This document shows positions 1 through 10,605 of a stretch of 64,000 nt of DNA, piece after piece (positions within the stretch are counted from its first letter, which is position 1; the number at the start of each line of letters is the position of its first letter). The translations under genes and the position numbers were made by a program. Under the pieces are notes generated by a model. That model saw only the letters and a list, made by a program, of their open reading frames with translations. It did not search any database and had not been told where the DNA came from. The DNA lies in assembly GCA_001687465.1 (NCBI GenBank), contig LVLI01000321.1, forward strand, positions 1 to 64,000, in the 5' to 3' direction. Origin of the DNA: Halocafeteria seosinensis. Lineage: Eukaryota > Sar > Bigyra > Bicosoecida.

Positions 1-62
1 ACTACAGGAAGCTGGTGATGTCTCGGCTAAGCCTGTGCTTGATGAGAGAGAACGTCAAAATG

Positions 63-161
63 ATCCGGCATTTCGTGACTACCGTGCAATTTGAAACGTA
101 AGTAGAATGCTCGTAGATTCTTCCGGTAGGACGTATACAATACACACTCACTCTGGATATC
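63..161 (-). repeat. Short inserted element, copy 1 (inverted relative to copy 2)
   Basis: Bases 69-149 are the reverse complement of 611-702, with one mismatch and one 11-bp gap over about 81 bp. Copy 1 sits inside the RT frame and is flanked by caaaatg at 56-62 and 162-168, which looks like a 7-bp target-site duplication. Removing it joins the upstream frame to NAFNS of the RT palm. It encodes nothing recognisable. Confidence 0.8.
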
Positions 162-607
162 CAAAATGCATTTAACTCTATCAGCAGGGAGAAGGTCAGG
201 CAAGTGATTAAGGAGAGGCTGCCCGGAATGTTGCCTTACTTTGAATGGGCTTATCGGTATGCTTCTCCTTTGTATTTCCACGAAGATCTCCTGGCCTTCT
301 CGAAAGAAGGAGTCCGACAGGGAGATCCCCTTGGGCCAGCGTTATTCGCCGTTGGTATTCAGGGTGTGTTGGAACAGCTGGGGCAGGAGTTTCCAGCTGT
401 GCAAGTCAACGCTTACTTGGATGATGTGTCGGCGGCAGGCCCCGCAGAAGATTTGGTGGCTTTTGCCCGTAGATTCAGCGACTTGGCTGAATTTAGTGGA
501 CTAAGAGTAAACACTTCCAAATCGGAGCTCTTGCTTCCGGTGGGGGAGTCAGTTCCTCAGGGTGCTTATAATTTACCAGTTAAGAGGGATGGTATTGTGG
601 TCTTAGG

Positions 608-700
608 GGGGAGTGTGTATTGTATACGTCCTACCGGAAGAATCTACGAGCAAGATGATACCATTCTACTTACGTTTCAAATTGCGCGGTAGTCACGAAA
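608..700 (+). repeat. Short inserted element, copy 2
   Basis: This is the inverted partner of 63-161. It is flanked by a perfect 10-bp direct repeat, tggtcttagg, at 598-607 and 701-710, which I read as a target-site duplication. It differs from copy 1 by an extra 11 bp near 653-663 and one base change. Removing it with one duplication copy restores the RT frame (VVLG to TQIG). Confidence 0.8.
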
Positions 701-2136
701 TGGTCTTAGGTACTCAGATTGGTGTCCCTGATTTTGAAGAATGGTGGTGTCTGTCTAAGGTTCAAGAGATGCGAAAGTTGATCATGGTAAGGACTGAAAC
801 TGCAGTTCCTGTACAGTGCCGGTATACCCTAGGATGCAGAAATAAGGGCCGATTCTGCGGTAACTTGAAGTTGCCAACATTCGGATGTCAATTTAGAGGG
901 CCGATTCTTCAAAACGGTCGTATTTGAATGATTCGAAGGTGTTTAACGGAGTGTAAGCAATCAAAATATAAAGAAAAATACATGTATATTGTGCTATTTT
1001 TGTCTTCGCGGACTAAAGCTTCATGGAAGTACAGAAAATGGATGGAACAGATCTGAGGCTGAGCTGCGCGCCAAAACTTGGACGTATGAAGCATCAAACT
1101 CATCGCCAAGGTTCTCCTGGAGCGATGGCGCATACTGCCAGGAGTTTTCAGTTTCTGAATAACCTTTTCATTTGTTAATAATGCGCTGTTCTTCTTCGTC
1201 TCCCGCAAGAAGCTCTCCACGACAAAAATGACTGGTGGTACACTCAGTGCCCGCACATGGTTTTGAATCCGCCTGCTCCTCTTAGTCAATGGCCTCTTGC
1301 AGCAGCTGCACAAGAAAGGATTTTGGAGCTCTAGTGCCTGCAAACCCCTTGTTTGAACAATAGCTCTAGCTCAGAACGGGTCATGCGGGGAAGAGAATCG
1401 GTTTGAACAGTTTGCGGCAAATTGCTTCCCGCACAAGCATGGAATTTACACAGGGACTGGGAATGTAATACGTACCCACAGCACGGAGCATCGGAGCATT
1501 GCGTAGGTCAGCAGATCGAAGCATTGGCCCGAATTCTTTGAAGTCCAGAGGAGGCAGCTGAAGCAGTTCGTGCTGGGACACAGTGCCGAAAGGATTACAA
1601 CGAGCCCAAGTAAGTTCGCACCTTTGACGAATCTCCTCATTCTGCTTGCGTCATGTAGTGCTACCCTTATCCATGCCCTATTAGTGCGTCGGAGCTTGTG
1701 AAACGCTGCTGCGAAGAATTTTGAACTCGTTTCGTCCTGGTGCAAAAGATAAGAAGCGGCAATCTAAAATCCGTGGTAATTATGGTTGCTGAGAATGTAT
1801 GTAATTGGTTTTCGTGCGTTAGATCTGCCAACAACCCCTGAAAGGCGTGTGAGATGCGTGACTAGGAACCAAAGTCGAACTTCACAGTGGGTGGTTTTTT
1901 GCAATCGGTTGGCGAACGTTCTGGACATTCGCAAAATTCCGGAAAACCCTGGAGTCGCTCGCTACAACAACACACTAATACTGGCGATACAAGCGGCTTT
2001 CTAAACAAATGAATTTGAACTTCTCGGTCTCGGAGGACACCCAAAATCTCCGATACAGGGGGGTCCTGTCTCGAAGAAAACGACCTAAAAACAGATTTTC
2101 CGTGACGGAAAGTCTGGTCCGGGCGGTCATAAGGAA

Positions 2137-2180
2137 GCGCGGATGGCATTTCCGCGCCCGAAACTTAACGGTCGGGCGCG
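2137..2180. repeat. Two overlapping inverted repeats
   Basis: The first repeat is gcgcgga at 2137-2143 paired with tccgcgc at 2151-2157. The second is cgcgcccga at 2153-2161 paired with tcgggcgcg at 2172-2180. They share bases 2153-2157, so only one hairpin could form at a time. No gene is assigned to them. Confidence 0.6.
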
Positions 2181-2228
2181 GGATCTGGGCCTCATAAGGG
2201 ACGGCCTAAGACGTGGCAGTCAACTTCC

Positions 2229-2267
2229 TGGCCGGTGGGCTATCTGTCACATGTGTGTGTGTGCGTG
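2229..2267 (-). repeat. Dispersed repeat with CA/TG tract, copy A
   Basis: On the minus strand this reads as a CA tract followed by gtgacagatagcccaccgg. The same core follows CA tracts at 26550-26565 and 32324-32347. Weaker similarity continues for about 20 bp past the core, so this is more than a chance microsatellite. Confidence 0.65.
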
Positions 2268-2717
2268 TTATGTGGTAGGCAGCGAGGCGACAACGTTAGA
2301 AAAACGCTGTTCCACAGTCTCGAGTGATTCAATCTGAACATATTGTTCTGACTGAGTAGATACACACTGTTGGGGTGTGTACTTGTTTCTCACTGCTACA
2401 ACATATCTTCACCTCGTAACGCGACACTGTAGCAAACAACTTGTATTTTGTGAATTGTATGCAAAGTTAATGCTGAAACAAATATACATGCGACGGTGTC
2501 ATATAGCTCAGCTCATGGAATACATATAAGCAAAGCTACATTTTCCTGCCCGTGTTATCAGCAGCTCAACGCAATCAAGTGTCAAACAAGCTTTTAGAAT
2601 CCTTCTCCTCTCTTCCATATAAGATCCACTCGCTTCTCTAACGCTCCCAAAGGATCAATATTTTCTTTGCTTGCTGTAAAGCACTAGAGCGAAACCTATA
2701 TTGCGCAACATTGTCCG

Positions 2718-3963
2718 CTATGAAGTGATGCCGATCAGCTGCCCGAGCAAATAGGTCGACCATGGTAACAAAATATAAGAGGCTGCGGCTGCTATGACGC
2801 ATGAGCTAAACATCAACGCATTGACCCAGAAGGCTTTCCTTTGAGGTAAAAGATTGCTCTTTGTGCAGCCGAGTAGCAGCGTCGTGGCCAAGAGTGTAAT
2901 AATAGCCACCACAGCGCCAACCATAGAAATCTCTTCGGAAGAGTAGCTCTTGTTACTGCAAACCAAATCATCTTGGTGTCGTTACGCTTCGATCAGGGCT
3001 GATTGCAACTTACTGCAGATGTAGGTAGATCCCTAAGGCGATACATGGTAAACTACCGAATATTGTCATAGACACGAACGTTGTAAAGGCATTTTTCCAA
3101 GGCGAAAAATCCGGAGGTTGCATTTGAAGCTCTACAGCCATCATCAGATCTACGAAAAACTCTGGATACTTGCTCAGTTTCGTCATTGTCTCAAGCGCAG
3201 TTGTTTCCGATACTCCTTTGCTTTGTAGTAGTTCGACCATTTCCCCTACTTCTCCTTCAGGAAAGTTATCTAGTTCCCTGAGTCACATGATTTCCGAACA
3301 GAGAACAGAATGTTGTATGCAATGTGAGAGTAACTAGCTCTGTCGTTGCCTTACCATTCCTCTCTTCTCTTCTCTCTGTGATAAAACTCTTTGTCGCTTT
3401 CGTACCTTATGTAGTCTCGAATAGCAAATGCCAAGGCAATACCCAAGAGACAGCTAAGCGCACTTGTGAGCGCATTGAAGGGTTTTGCTCCCGTAGCAAT
3501 ATTCGCAAATATGATCGTTGTGGTAATAGCAGCTCCCTCCAAGCCCCCATATACCGTGCATTTTTCCCACGTTGTCGCTCCTCTGTGGAGAAACTCCACA
3601 GACAGTCGTTGTACAAATGGACATCCACAATGTTCTTTTTTCTGGCATCAACAACTTACCCTACATGTCCTGGTTCAGATGGGTTCACTTCTGAGCTCCC
3701 TAATGCCGCCGAGGCAGCTGCCAGGAATACAGTAAAATGGATTCAAACCATTATTACCACAACGAAAATTACATACCTCGTGCAAGGTTATTGTTGAGCC
3801 CTGTTTGTGTATCACCTGTGGTTGACGGACCGCCACCCGTTCGACGTGCGTGTACATTATGCGCAGCGGCAGAAGCGGCTATATCTCCTCGTAAATAGGC
3901 TTCCCGCGCAGCTCCCAGATCACGATGCGGTCCACTGCTGTTGGGATGCTCAGTATCGCTCAT
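2718..3963 (-). CDS. VIT/CCC1-family vacuolar iron/manganese transporter
   Basis: I predict four exons: 3777-3963, about 3355-3640, 3014-3277 and 2718-2955. The start is the ATG at 3961-3963, the first of the conserved-looking region (MSDTEHPNSS). The N-terminus carries GDIAASAAAH. Then come YGGLEGAAITTTII and YESDKEFYHREKRREEWE, which match the VIT/CCC1 family signature including the acidic, amphipathic segment before EGEVGEMVELL. The C-terminus has further hydrophobic helices, for a total of about five, as expected. The exon 2 to exon 3 join restores EEWELDNFPEGE. The family moves Fe2+ or Mn2+ into vacuoles in exchange for protons. The acceptor of exon 2 is the least certain join. Confidence 0.85.
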
Positions 3964-4291
3964 TCTTGCTTCCTTTATGTCGCTCAAGTACACATACAAT
4001 AAATTATCAACTCTTGTCTTGTGCGCATACGACACAACCCCTCTGAAGTTTTCTCTCTTTCGCCTTGAACTTGAGACTACCGCCAGGTTTCGCCGGCGGG
4101 GAGAGAACCGTGTCTGGCTACAAGAACAAAGGATGACAACCACAGGTCTTAGTTGAAGCAGAATTAGAAAGTACAGTCAACGACAGTGAATGGGTGCATG
4201 CTAGAAACTTGAACTACCAAAAAAATAAAAAAAATCTAGCGAGGTACGTGAATACACCGTTGTCCATTTCTGGATACTATCTACTTAAGTC
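3964..4291. other. Intergenic, no gene seen
   Basis: This is the spacer between the start of the VIT gene and the stop of the helicase gene, both on the minus strand. It contains the 5' flank of the VIT gene and an A-rich run near 4220-4236. No RNA gene or conserved ORF is visible. Confidence 0.5.
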
Positions 4292-6886
4292 TTAAGTGTT
4301 ATGCGCAGCGCATGCAGCATTGCGCCCGTTGCGGATGTTTTCCATGATAGACTCTGCAATCCCATTATTGTCTTCATCCTCATCCTCCATTGATTCGGCA
4401 CCTGGCTCATATTCATCCGCATAATCGCTTGGAAATTTCACACCAGCATGAACTCTGCATGGGAAAGCAAATGACAATAGACTTCTCACGTACCCCATAA
4501 GGATGGAGTAGGGCACAATGCTTACTGTTGGACCAAAGTTTCTTTCATTACTTGGCTCTTTCTGGCCAAAGCAGAAAGCAAAGACGTTTCCACTTGGGCA
4601 GCCGAACCGTACACAAAGCGCACGTGTGCCGTCGATTGAGTGTTTGTCCGATGGAAACGACGAGTAAGTTGATACAAGTCGATGATAGTATAGTTGGGAG
4701 AAGCAAAGGCATACCGAAAACGATCGCCATGCTTATCATCCAAATCACTGCAACGACAAGAAAGACAAAACACTGCGGAAGGCAAGCAAGACAGAGAATA
4801 ACCAGGGTGTAACTCACATTCCAGTGGATCCCACTTTCAGCTGCGAGATAAGGAGACGACGATCAAGCGATCGATCCTGGAAGGCAGATACCACTTCTTC
4901 TCGTTGCTTGCGGGACAAAGACCCATGTAAAATCAAAGGATTGAACCTCGCAAGCTTTTCTGCGACATAGTTTAAACTGTCGAGGTAGTTCAAGAACACC
5001 ACTACTTTGCAAGTTGATTCCTCTTGAAGTTTCTCTTCGGTAGCACGGGCAAATATGTTAACCTTCGAACTCTCAATTTTTACCAGTGCTGTGGTTATAG
5101 CCCCGAAGGAACTCCCAAAATTTTGCGCGTTCAGACTATACGGGTGCTGCCGCTGCCGCTCTTGTTCCCCGTAGGCTAATGCCAGATCTGCGATGCCTTG
5201 CCTGAGAAGCTTCTTGTCTTCGTCGTTCATCACAAAATATTTATTTGTGCAAATGATTTTTTCCTGTCGTTGACGAGGCGTCATGGCTATGCCTACGCCT
5301 TTCAATACAACATCCTGAAATAGCCGATAGGCAGCACTCTTTACGCCGTCCTTCGAGTCGATGTTGTGCCTTCGCAGGATCGCTGCGGTATCGATACGAC
5401 TCACGTACCTGCAAAAGTCGATCAGCTCTTGGATCCCCAACTTTGAACGTCCCTGAGCTGTTTCTCTAGACAACTGAGTGGACCTGATGATTCCCATTAG
5501 CCGCAGCATGTTTACTGCATGTCGCTCTTTGTCTATAGGGGTACCGGAGAGTAGCACAACACGGGAAATATTATCCCCTGTCTTCTCGAACAGATCTACA
5601 ACTTCTGTGGTCAAAGCCTTGCAAGCTTTGTGCTGAGAACTAAGATTCTTAGCGTTATGGAATTCGTCCAACACTAAGAGAAGACCTTCTTTAGCCATTT
5701 CAGTAAACTTTGAAGTCGCTTCAAACACTTGGGTTATGTTACCTTGCTTATCTTCTACATTCGATTTCGTAAGGAGCCCATGGCGAGGATCCTCTCCTTT
5801 CGCCGAAGAACGAAGGCCTTGGTAAGAAATCACTTGACGGATTGGTAAGCCATACCTGCTCATCCCCTTCCACTTGTCATAGACAGCCACTGGACATACG
5901 ACGATCATATGCTGAAATTCCAGGCGCTTGGCCATAATACACGTAGTATAAGTTTTTCCTTCTCCCATCATTGATGTGTCAATCAGTACAGGAAATTTGC
6001 GTAGGATCGCCACACCTTTTCTCACATGGGAAGCTTGTCCGGACAGCGTGTTAACGATAGTTCCGTCGTTGTCTACTAGCCCGGTTTCCTCATACTCTTC
6101 TTGCGCAGTTTCCTCTGGCGCTGATGGTTCTGTATTTTCAATATCTGAGCGTACAGCAAGCGATCCCCATTCCGGCGCCGTTTCCTGTAGTGCTAGTTCT
6201 TTCTCCTCTTCGGTTGGAAGCGTTGGATAACGACGCTGCGGCGCAGACGCTGCAGGAGGTGGAGCAGAAACCTGCACTTTGGTGTTCTGTCTGCCAACAG
6301 AAGAGCCTTGGGCTGGAACTGGTCTATATTGCGCGCTTCTCGGGGCGGCGTTTTGGGTGTGGTTAGAATCCTTGGTACTCGAACGGGGCTTGCTTATCTT
6401 CTCGGAATATAGAGCCTGTTTTCTAGCAAAGGCACGATGCTTCGGAGTTTTTGTCGCTGAATATGAATAACTTGGTCCTCTCCCAAATAGGTCTTCATCA
6501 CGCATACCCGGAGGTGTATTCGAAGGGAAGCTCCCGTAGGAACTCGACAACATAGGTACCGCAGCTCCGGATGAGCCAGACAAACGTGAGGTGTACGGCA
6601 TGGCACTACTTCTGGGAGATGATTCGAACTGATTCTCTTTCTCACTGCTGCTAGCGGACATCGATACATCCTCTGGGACTCGCCTCGTGACGTTACCGTC
6701 GAGCCAGTAGTCGTCCTCGTCATCGCCGGTGGGGGCCGTGGAGGGATCAAAATGAGCATCATCCTCATTACCCATATTTACATCTTCGTGATCACTGTCT
6801 CCACGAGCTGAGAAGAACTGTGTATCACCACTCGTGCTATTGGCGTCATCAGAATCACTGCATAGATCGATCAGAGCCGTTGCCAT
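4292..6886 (-). CDS. SF2 helicase/ATPase, SNF2/strawberry-notch-like type
   Basis: I predict three exons: 4818-6886, 4526-4747 and 4292-4454, giving 817 residues. The first 260 residues are acidic and low-complexity. The helicase core has a Walker A (MMGEGKTYTT), a Walker B with DEFH in place of DEAH, motif III SGTP, and an unusually long insert between the lobes. Splicing exon 1 to 2 builds motif V (GSTGIDLDDKHG) and motif VI (QLTRRFHRTNTQS), whose paired arginines act as fingers. The C-terminus is an acidic tail ending IRNGRNAACAAHNT. Motifs V-VI look closer to strawberry-notch and large-DNA-virus SF2 ATPases than to ordinary chromatin SNF2 proteins. That placement is inference. Substrate is unknown; nuclear location is likely. 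Confidence 0.8.
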
Positions 6887-7436
6887 CGCCTCTTCGACTT
6901 CTTTGAAAGGCAGACAACTCTAACTTTTTTGCTCTAACGTAAGTACTCTTTGCGCAATACACGCATAGTATACACACATACTACTCTACATGAGCAAATC
7001 TATCTGGACTAGTCCTAAGGTGCGCTATCAACCCTTAACCTGTGCTATTTTCTGGGGATTCCAGGGGTTAACGCTCGGGATTGGATTCAAAAGAAAGTTG
7101 GATTTGAAACTTCAAGAGACTCTGAAGAGAGAAGTAGTCTACTTCAAGTAGATTCAACAAGGATGTGACACGCGGGTGTCATTGACACCCAAGATCCAGG
7201 AGGAAAAGAGATACCGATGAGTGAAAACACGATGCAGTAATACTGTAGGTGATCGACGCCTGGGAACGTGTTCGCATATTGTGCACACGCTAAGCCGTGG
7301 CCATTTGAATTCCACTTCTGAATAGTCACTGCTGGACATAGCCTGTCACATAGCCAAGATAGTACAGAACATTCAACCATGTATCATTATCAAGTTTATC
7401 AAAAGACTAAAGCCAGATGAAAGAGGCAACGTATGG
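6887..7436. other. Intergenic with a perfect hairpin
   Basis: No gene is recognised. This is the 5' flank of the helicase gene and the 3' flank of the acyltransferase gene. A perfect inverted repeat, gggtgtca-t-tgacaccc, lies at 7174-7190, and a smaller one (tctactt-c-aagtaga) lies near 7136-7150. Either could form a 3'-end or promoter hairpin; no function is shown. Confidence 0.45.
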
Positions 7437-9716
7437 TTACTTCAGTGATATGACCCAGGAGTGAGGAATCAAGGGAGTCAACAGACCAAACTGGTTAGGG
7501 TCGATTCCAGCTGCTTTGACCCATTCATTGCGAGCATAGTATTCAGTGCTGTACAGTGCCATAAGTAGTGCAGTTCCTATGGCCAACATAAGCCACATGA
7601 AAACGTTATTGAATGCGTGGTTTTTCTGCGTGAGCTTCATAAAAAACACTCCGGGGCCTCCAAACATGAGTAGCATAATGGGGTAGAAGAATCCCATAGA
7701 GCCTGCTATAATGTGTTCGTGCACAAAAGCAGATACCACAAAAACTGCAGCCATAGCTTTCCCTTTACCAATTCGTCCTTTCGAGAAGCGAATGATGTCA
7801 AAATAGAGGTACGTTCGTAGCCAATCATGCACTACAGCATTCCATTTGCGATAATACGCTGCCCAGTTCTTTACGTTCCACCTGCAAACTCATTTACCAT
7901 TGTGCGATACTCTGTACGGACATTGAAGCGTTGAGTATGTAGGATTCCGTACCAGTCTTCGTAGAATCGCCGGTCCCCAAAACAAAGCAGTTCCGACCAA
8001 GCATTGAACCACGAATGGAGTAGCCCGAAGAATGCTAGCATTAGAATTAGCATAGCAGGCAGCATGCTTCTGAATATTGACCTGTTCCAAAACCAACCAT
8101 ACAAGAATGACAGAAACCGTTTAGTGCAAAGAGGTTAAGGTAGACTGTGCCGTTTCGAAACATACTTCACGAATTTTCCGAGATCTCCGGGGTGAGTGGC
8201 ACTCTCCCGAAATTCAGGAATGCAAAACGTCTTTAAAAGAAGAAACAAAAACAAAATGACGAGAAATAGGTTGAGGAAATGCTTGAAACCTCGGATCCAA
8301 TGTACTTGTTTACCGCTTTGGGGGTAATGGTCCCGATACACCAACGTTGGGGCAAAATGGAAATATATGTAGCGGCCAATCTCGGTAGAAGCGTCTTCGA
8401 TGGTTACCTTTGGAGGCCGAACATGCTCTCTTAGTGTCACTCCTTGTTTGGAAGCCCAATCCGGAATGAACTGCCAGTATTCATCGAACTTGCCAGAGCC
8501 ATAGAGCATCTTCTCGCGAAGATACGCATGAACCTTCATACACATCCGTGTTTGTTCGCACATAATAATCATCGCAGAGGGTGGAGGCAAGCTAGATTGG
8601 AAGACGAAAGCAGTGGGTACTGCGATAAACAGCAGCTGGTATACCAAATACACAGGGCCCCAGACAAGGAGAGGAATGTCAAAGGAGTTAATCAGCTGCA
8701 CGAACGGAACAATCAGGAAAGCCGCGACGAACATTGCCAACCATACCCGGACAACGTCATCGGCCCCGGAAAATCCCCTGTAGACAAGGCAACTCTTAAG
8801 GCAGCTCGATGGTAACATGTATGAGTGCCAGTGCAACTTACCACACCAGAAAGCTAAAGTCCATGACAGTACCGTCTTTCAAATATGCTGCGTTCCGAGA
8901 GTATTCAAATATGTGCGTTAACTTTTGAAATGCAATGTGACTGGAATTTTGTGTGTACCATGTGATATGAGGATCTTACCATCAACCATCATGTTCACCA
9001 TCATCCACATCATCACAGAAACGGAGATGTTGTAGAGAGTCTTGTAATTTGGGCTACTGTCGAGCATGTCTGTCAGGAGAGATTCTCGTTTTTCGAAAGT
9101 CTTTTCGAAGAAGAGATGGTAGAGTCGTTGGTTTTCCTGTGCAATATATGTAGTCCATGTGGATATCGGAAATATTGCCTAAACCGAGCTTGTTGTACCT
9201 ACCTTCGAGTTTTCGTAACTTGAAGAGCCTCGCCCCCTACTTCGTTTCTGCATTTGTTCGCAAGCAGATTTTATGTCATGGCTGCATTCCTTTAGCCTCT
9301 GTGGAAGCTCGGTTGCAAGCTTATCCAGTTTTGCTTGCGCGCTCTGTAGGCTCTGGAGCGCTCCCACGTCTTCATTCTTTTCTTGCTGAGATTTGCGCTG
9401 CATATACAACAGCAGCATCACATCACGTTGATAAAGAGACTGTAAAAAATGCCATTCTCTTCGTTTTAGCTCTTCGTACCTTCAAAGATCTATATTCTTG
9501 AATAAATTGCTGCAACTTTGCACCCATTTCTTCCTCCGACTGGTGCTTTTCAAGTGGAGTGCTATCGGTATCATCATCGGGACTGGAACTCCCACCATCT
9601 TGGTATCCAGGATACTTTGCATCGCTTCGGTCGTCGCTTTTAGTTCGTTCCTGGTATTGATTCTCGTCGGTTTCCGTGGCTTCTCCATCCACGCCGGTGT
9701 GATTCTCAGACAGCAT
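7437..9716 (-). CDS. Membrane-bound O-acyltransferase, SOAT/DGAT1 (ACAT) type
   Basis: I predict seven exons: 9480-9716, 9203-9397, 8980-9136, 8842-8887, 8166-8777, 7953-8081 and 7437-7881. All phases agree and give 606 residues. The N-terminus is a charged, coiled-coil cytosolic segment. The core has REQ-type features of the ACAT family: SLL near KTLYNISVS, FAPTLVYRDHYP, and the hallmark FYEDWWN, which only appears after the 7882-7952 intron is removed. Then come WNAVVHDWL and the catalytic-histidine helix VSAFVHEH. Eight or nine membrane helices are expected. The family transfers acyl groups from acyl-CoA to sterols or diacylglycerol in the ER, making storage lipid. FAPTLVYRD favours the sterol O-acyltransferase side, but the acceptor cannot be fixed. 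Confidence 0.9.
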
Positions 9717-10605
9717 TGTTTCCTCCTAGCCACTGCGCTTGCAACAAAGAATCAAGCGTCCAACCAGGATAGGTACGGGGGAGCCCAAAACGAGAACCTG
9801 CCAATCCTTAGCACAAAATGCAGTCTGTAGACTGCCCTGCCACGCAGTAGCGAACCTTCCTTAAGAACTGTGAAGCTGATTCAACGCGGTACTTCAAGTT
9901 GAAACACTGTCTGGAATGTCAGACCGGGTGCCAGTTGAACCGAACGATGCGCAGCAAGTACTCAGCGCAGCCTTAACTTCGCACCTACGAATGGGAAGCC
10001 TACTCTTAGAATCAGCTACGCAATGCCATTAGGGAGGAGAGTGCATCCTTAAAGTGATTTAGTCGGAGCACACAGGAATCCCTTATGTACATATCGTGTA
10101 TTCCAGCAAATAAACAAAAAACAGTATATTCTGGCAGCATTTTCGGAAACAACTATAGAAATTCTATAGGCTGGCCTCGTGTTAACAACTTGTCTTGAAG
10201 GTGTGGACCGCCGCGGTTGGAACTCCGCTACAGGCGTACTTCTAGCTCCCGCACTGTTGCGAGGCATTTCTCCGTACCATAGCCTCCAGAAATCGATTGG
10301 CATTAGTGCATGAGTATCGTTTGCATTTTTCTTCCTGGTTTGGACACGCTGCCATCAGAATGGCAAATGAGTCACTCGAGTCTAGGAGCCTCTGGTAGGA
10401 GACAAGTCCAAGTCACTTAAGAACAGGGGTTGTAGAGCCCTTCCATGCTAACTTCTCTGGGCAGGCTATAAATATTATCGGATGCATGTTTACCATGTTT
10501 CCTTGTAGACGATAGCTATCACTTCCCGCCGGCGTTTGAGATACTAGGACCTACGACCTACAGAGCACTGGCTGGCTTGTGCGCACCACGCGAGACTGCA
10601 GGGAT
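9717..10605. other. Intergenic between divergent genes
   Basis: This is the shared 5' region of the acyltransferase (-) and SulP transporter (+) genes, so it should hold both promoters. Short ORFs occur but none has a recognisable domain. No RNA gene or clear repeat is seen. Confidence 0.5.

Larger units (their letters stand above)
1..927 (+). mobile_element. Non-LTR retrotransposon reverse transcriptase relic, interrupted
   Basis: The + strand encodes part of a reverse-transcriptase palm domain. Seen are NAFNS near 165-180, the motif GVRQGDPLGP near 310-345, the catalytic YLDD near 415-427, and GLRVNTSKSELL near 500-535. The reading frame is broken twice by two inverted copies of one short element (63-161 and 608-700). 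If these are ignored, the frame runs on from VVLG before the second copy into TQIGVPDF after it, which fits the usual end of the RT palm. No endonuclease or second ORF is visible and the 5' end lies outside the window. I infer a dead LINE-like element; the clade cannot be named. Confidence 0.8.
711..2717. other. No supported gene
   Basis: Beyond the RT frame, which stays open to 927, only short ORFs without recognisable domains are present on either strand. Notable items are two overlapping G+C-rich inverted repeats at 2137-2180 and a copy of a dispersed repeat at 2229-2267. Downstream of 2270 I see nothing except AT-rich sequence leading to the 3' end of the VIT gene. Confidence 0.5.

Noticed and set aside
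608-710. The short element as a spliced introner in the RT frame
   Set aside because: Cutting at the GT and AG inside the tggtcttagg duplications would remove an extra 7 bases and break the frame, and copy 1 has no suitable GT-AG pair.
909-1343. A 144-codon minus-strand ORF
   Set aside because: No recognisable domain, no supporting exon structure and a composition typical of a chance frame.
1862-2197. Overlapping ORFs on both strands near 1.8-2.2 kb
   Set aside because: They occupy the same bases in both directions, lack domains and lie next to repeats, so none is supported as a gene.
7874-8104. Acyltransferase exon read straight through to a stop at GGT
   Set aside because: Read-through gives FYEDWYGIL and a stop. 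Removing the 71-bp GT-AG intron gives the canonical FYEDWWN motif, so the spliced form is preferred.
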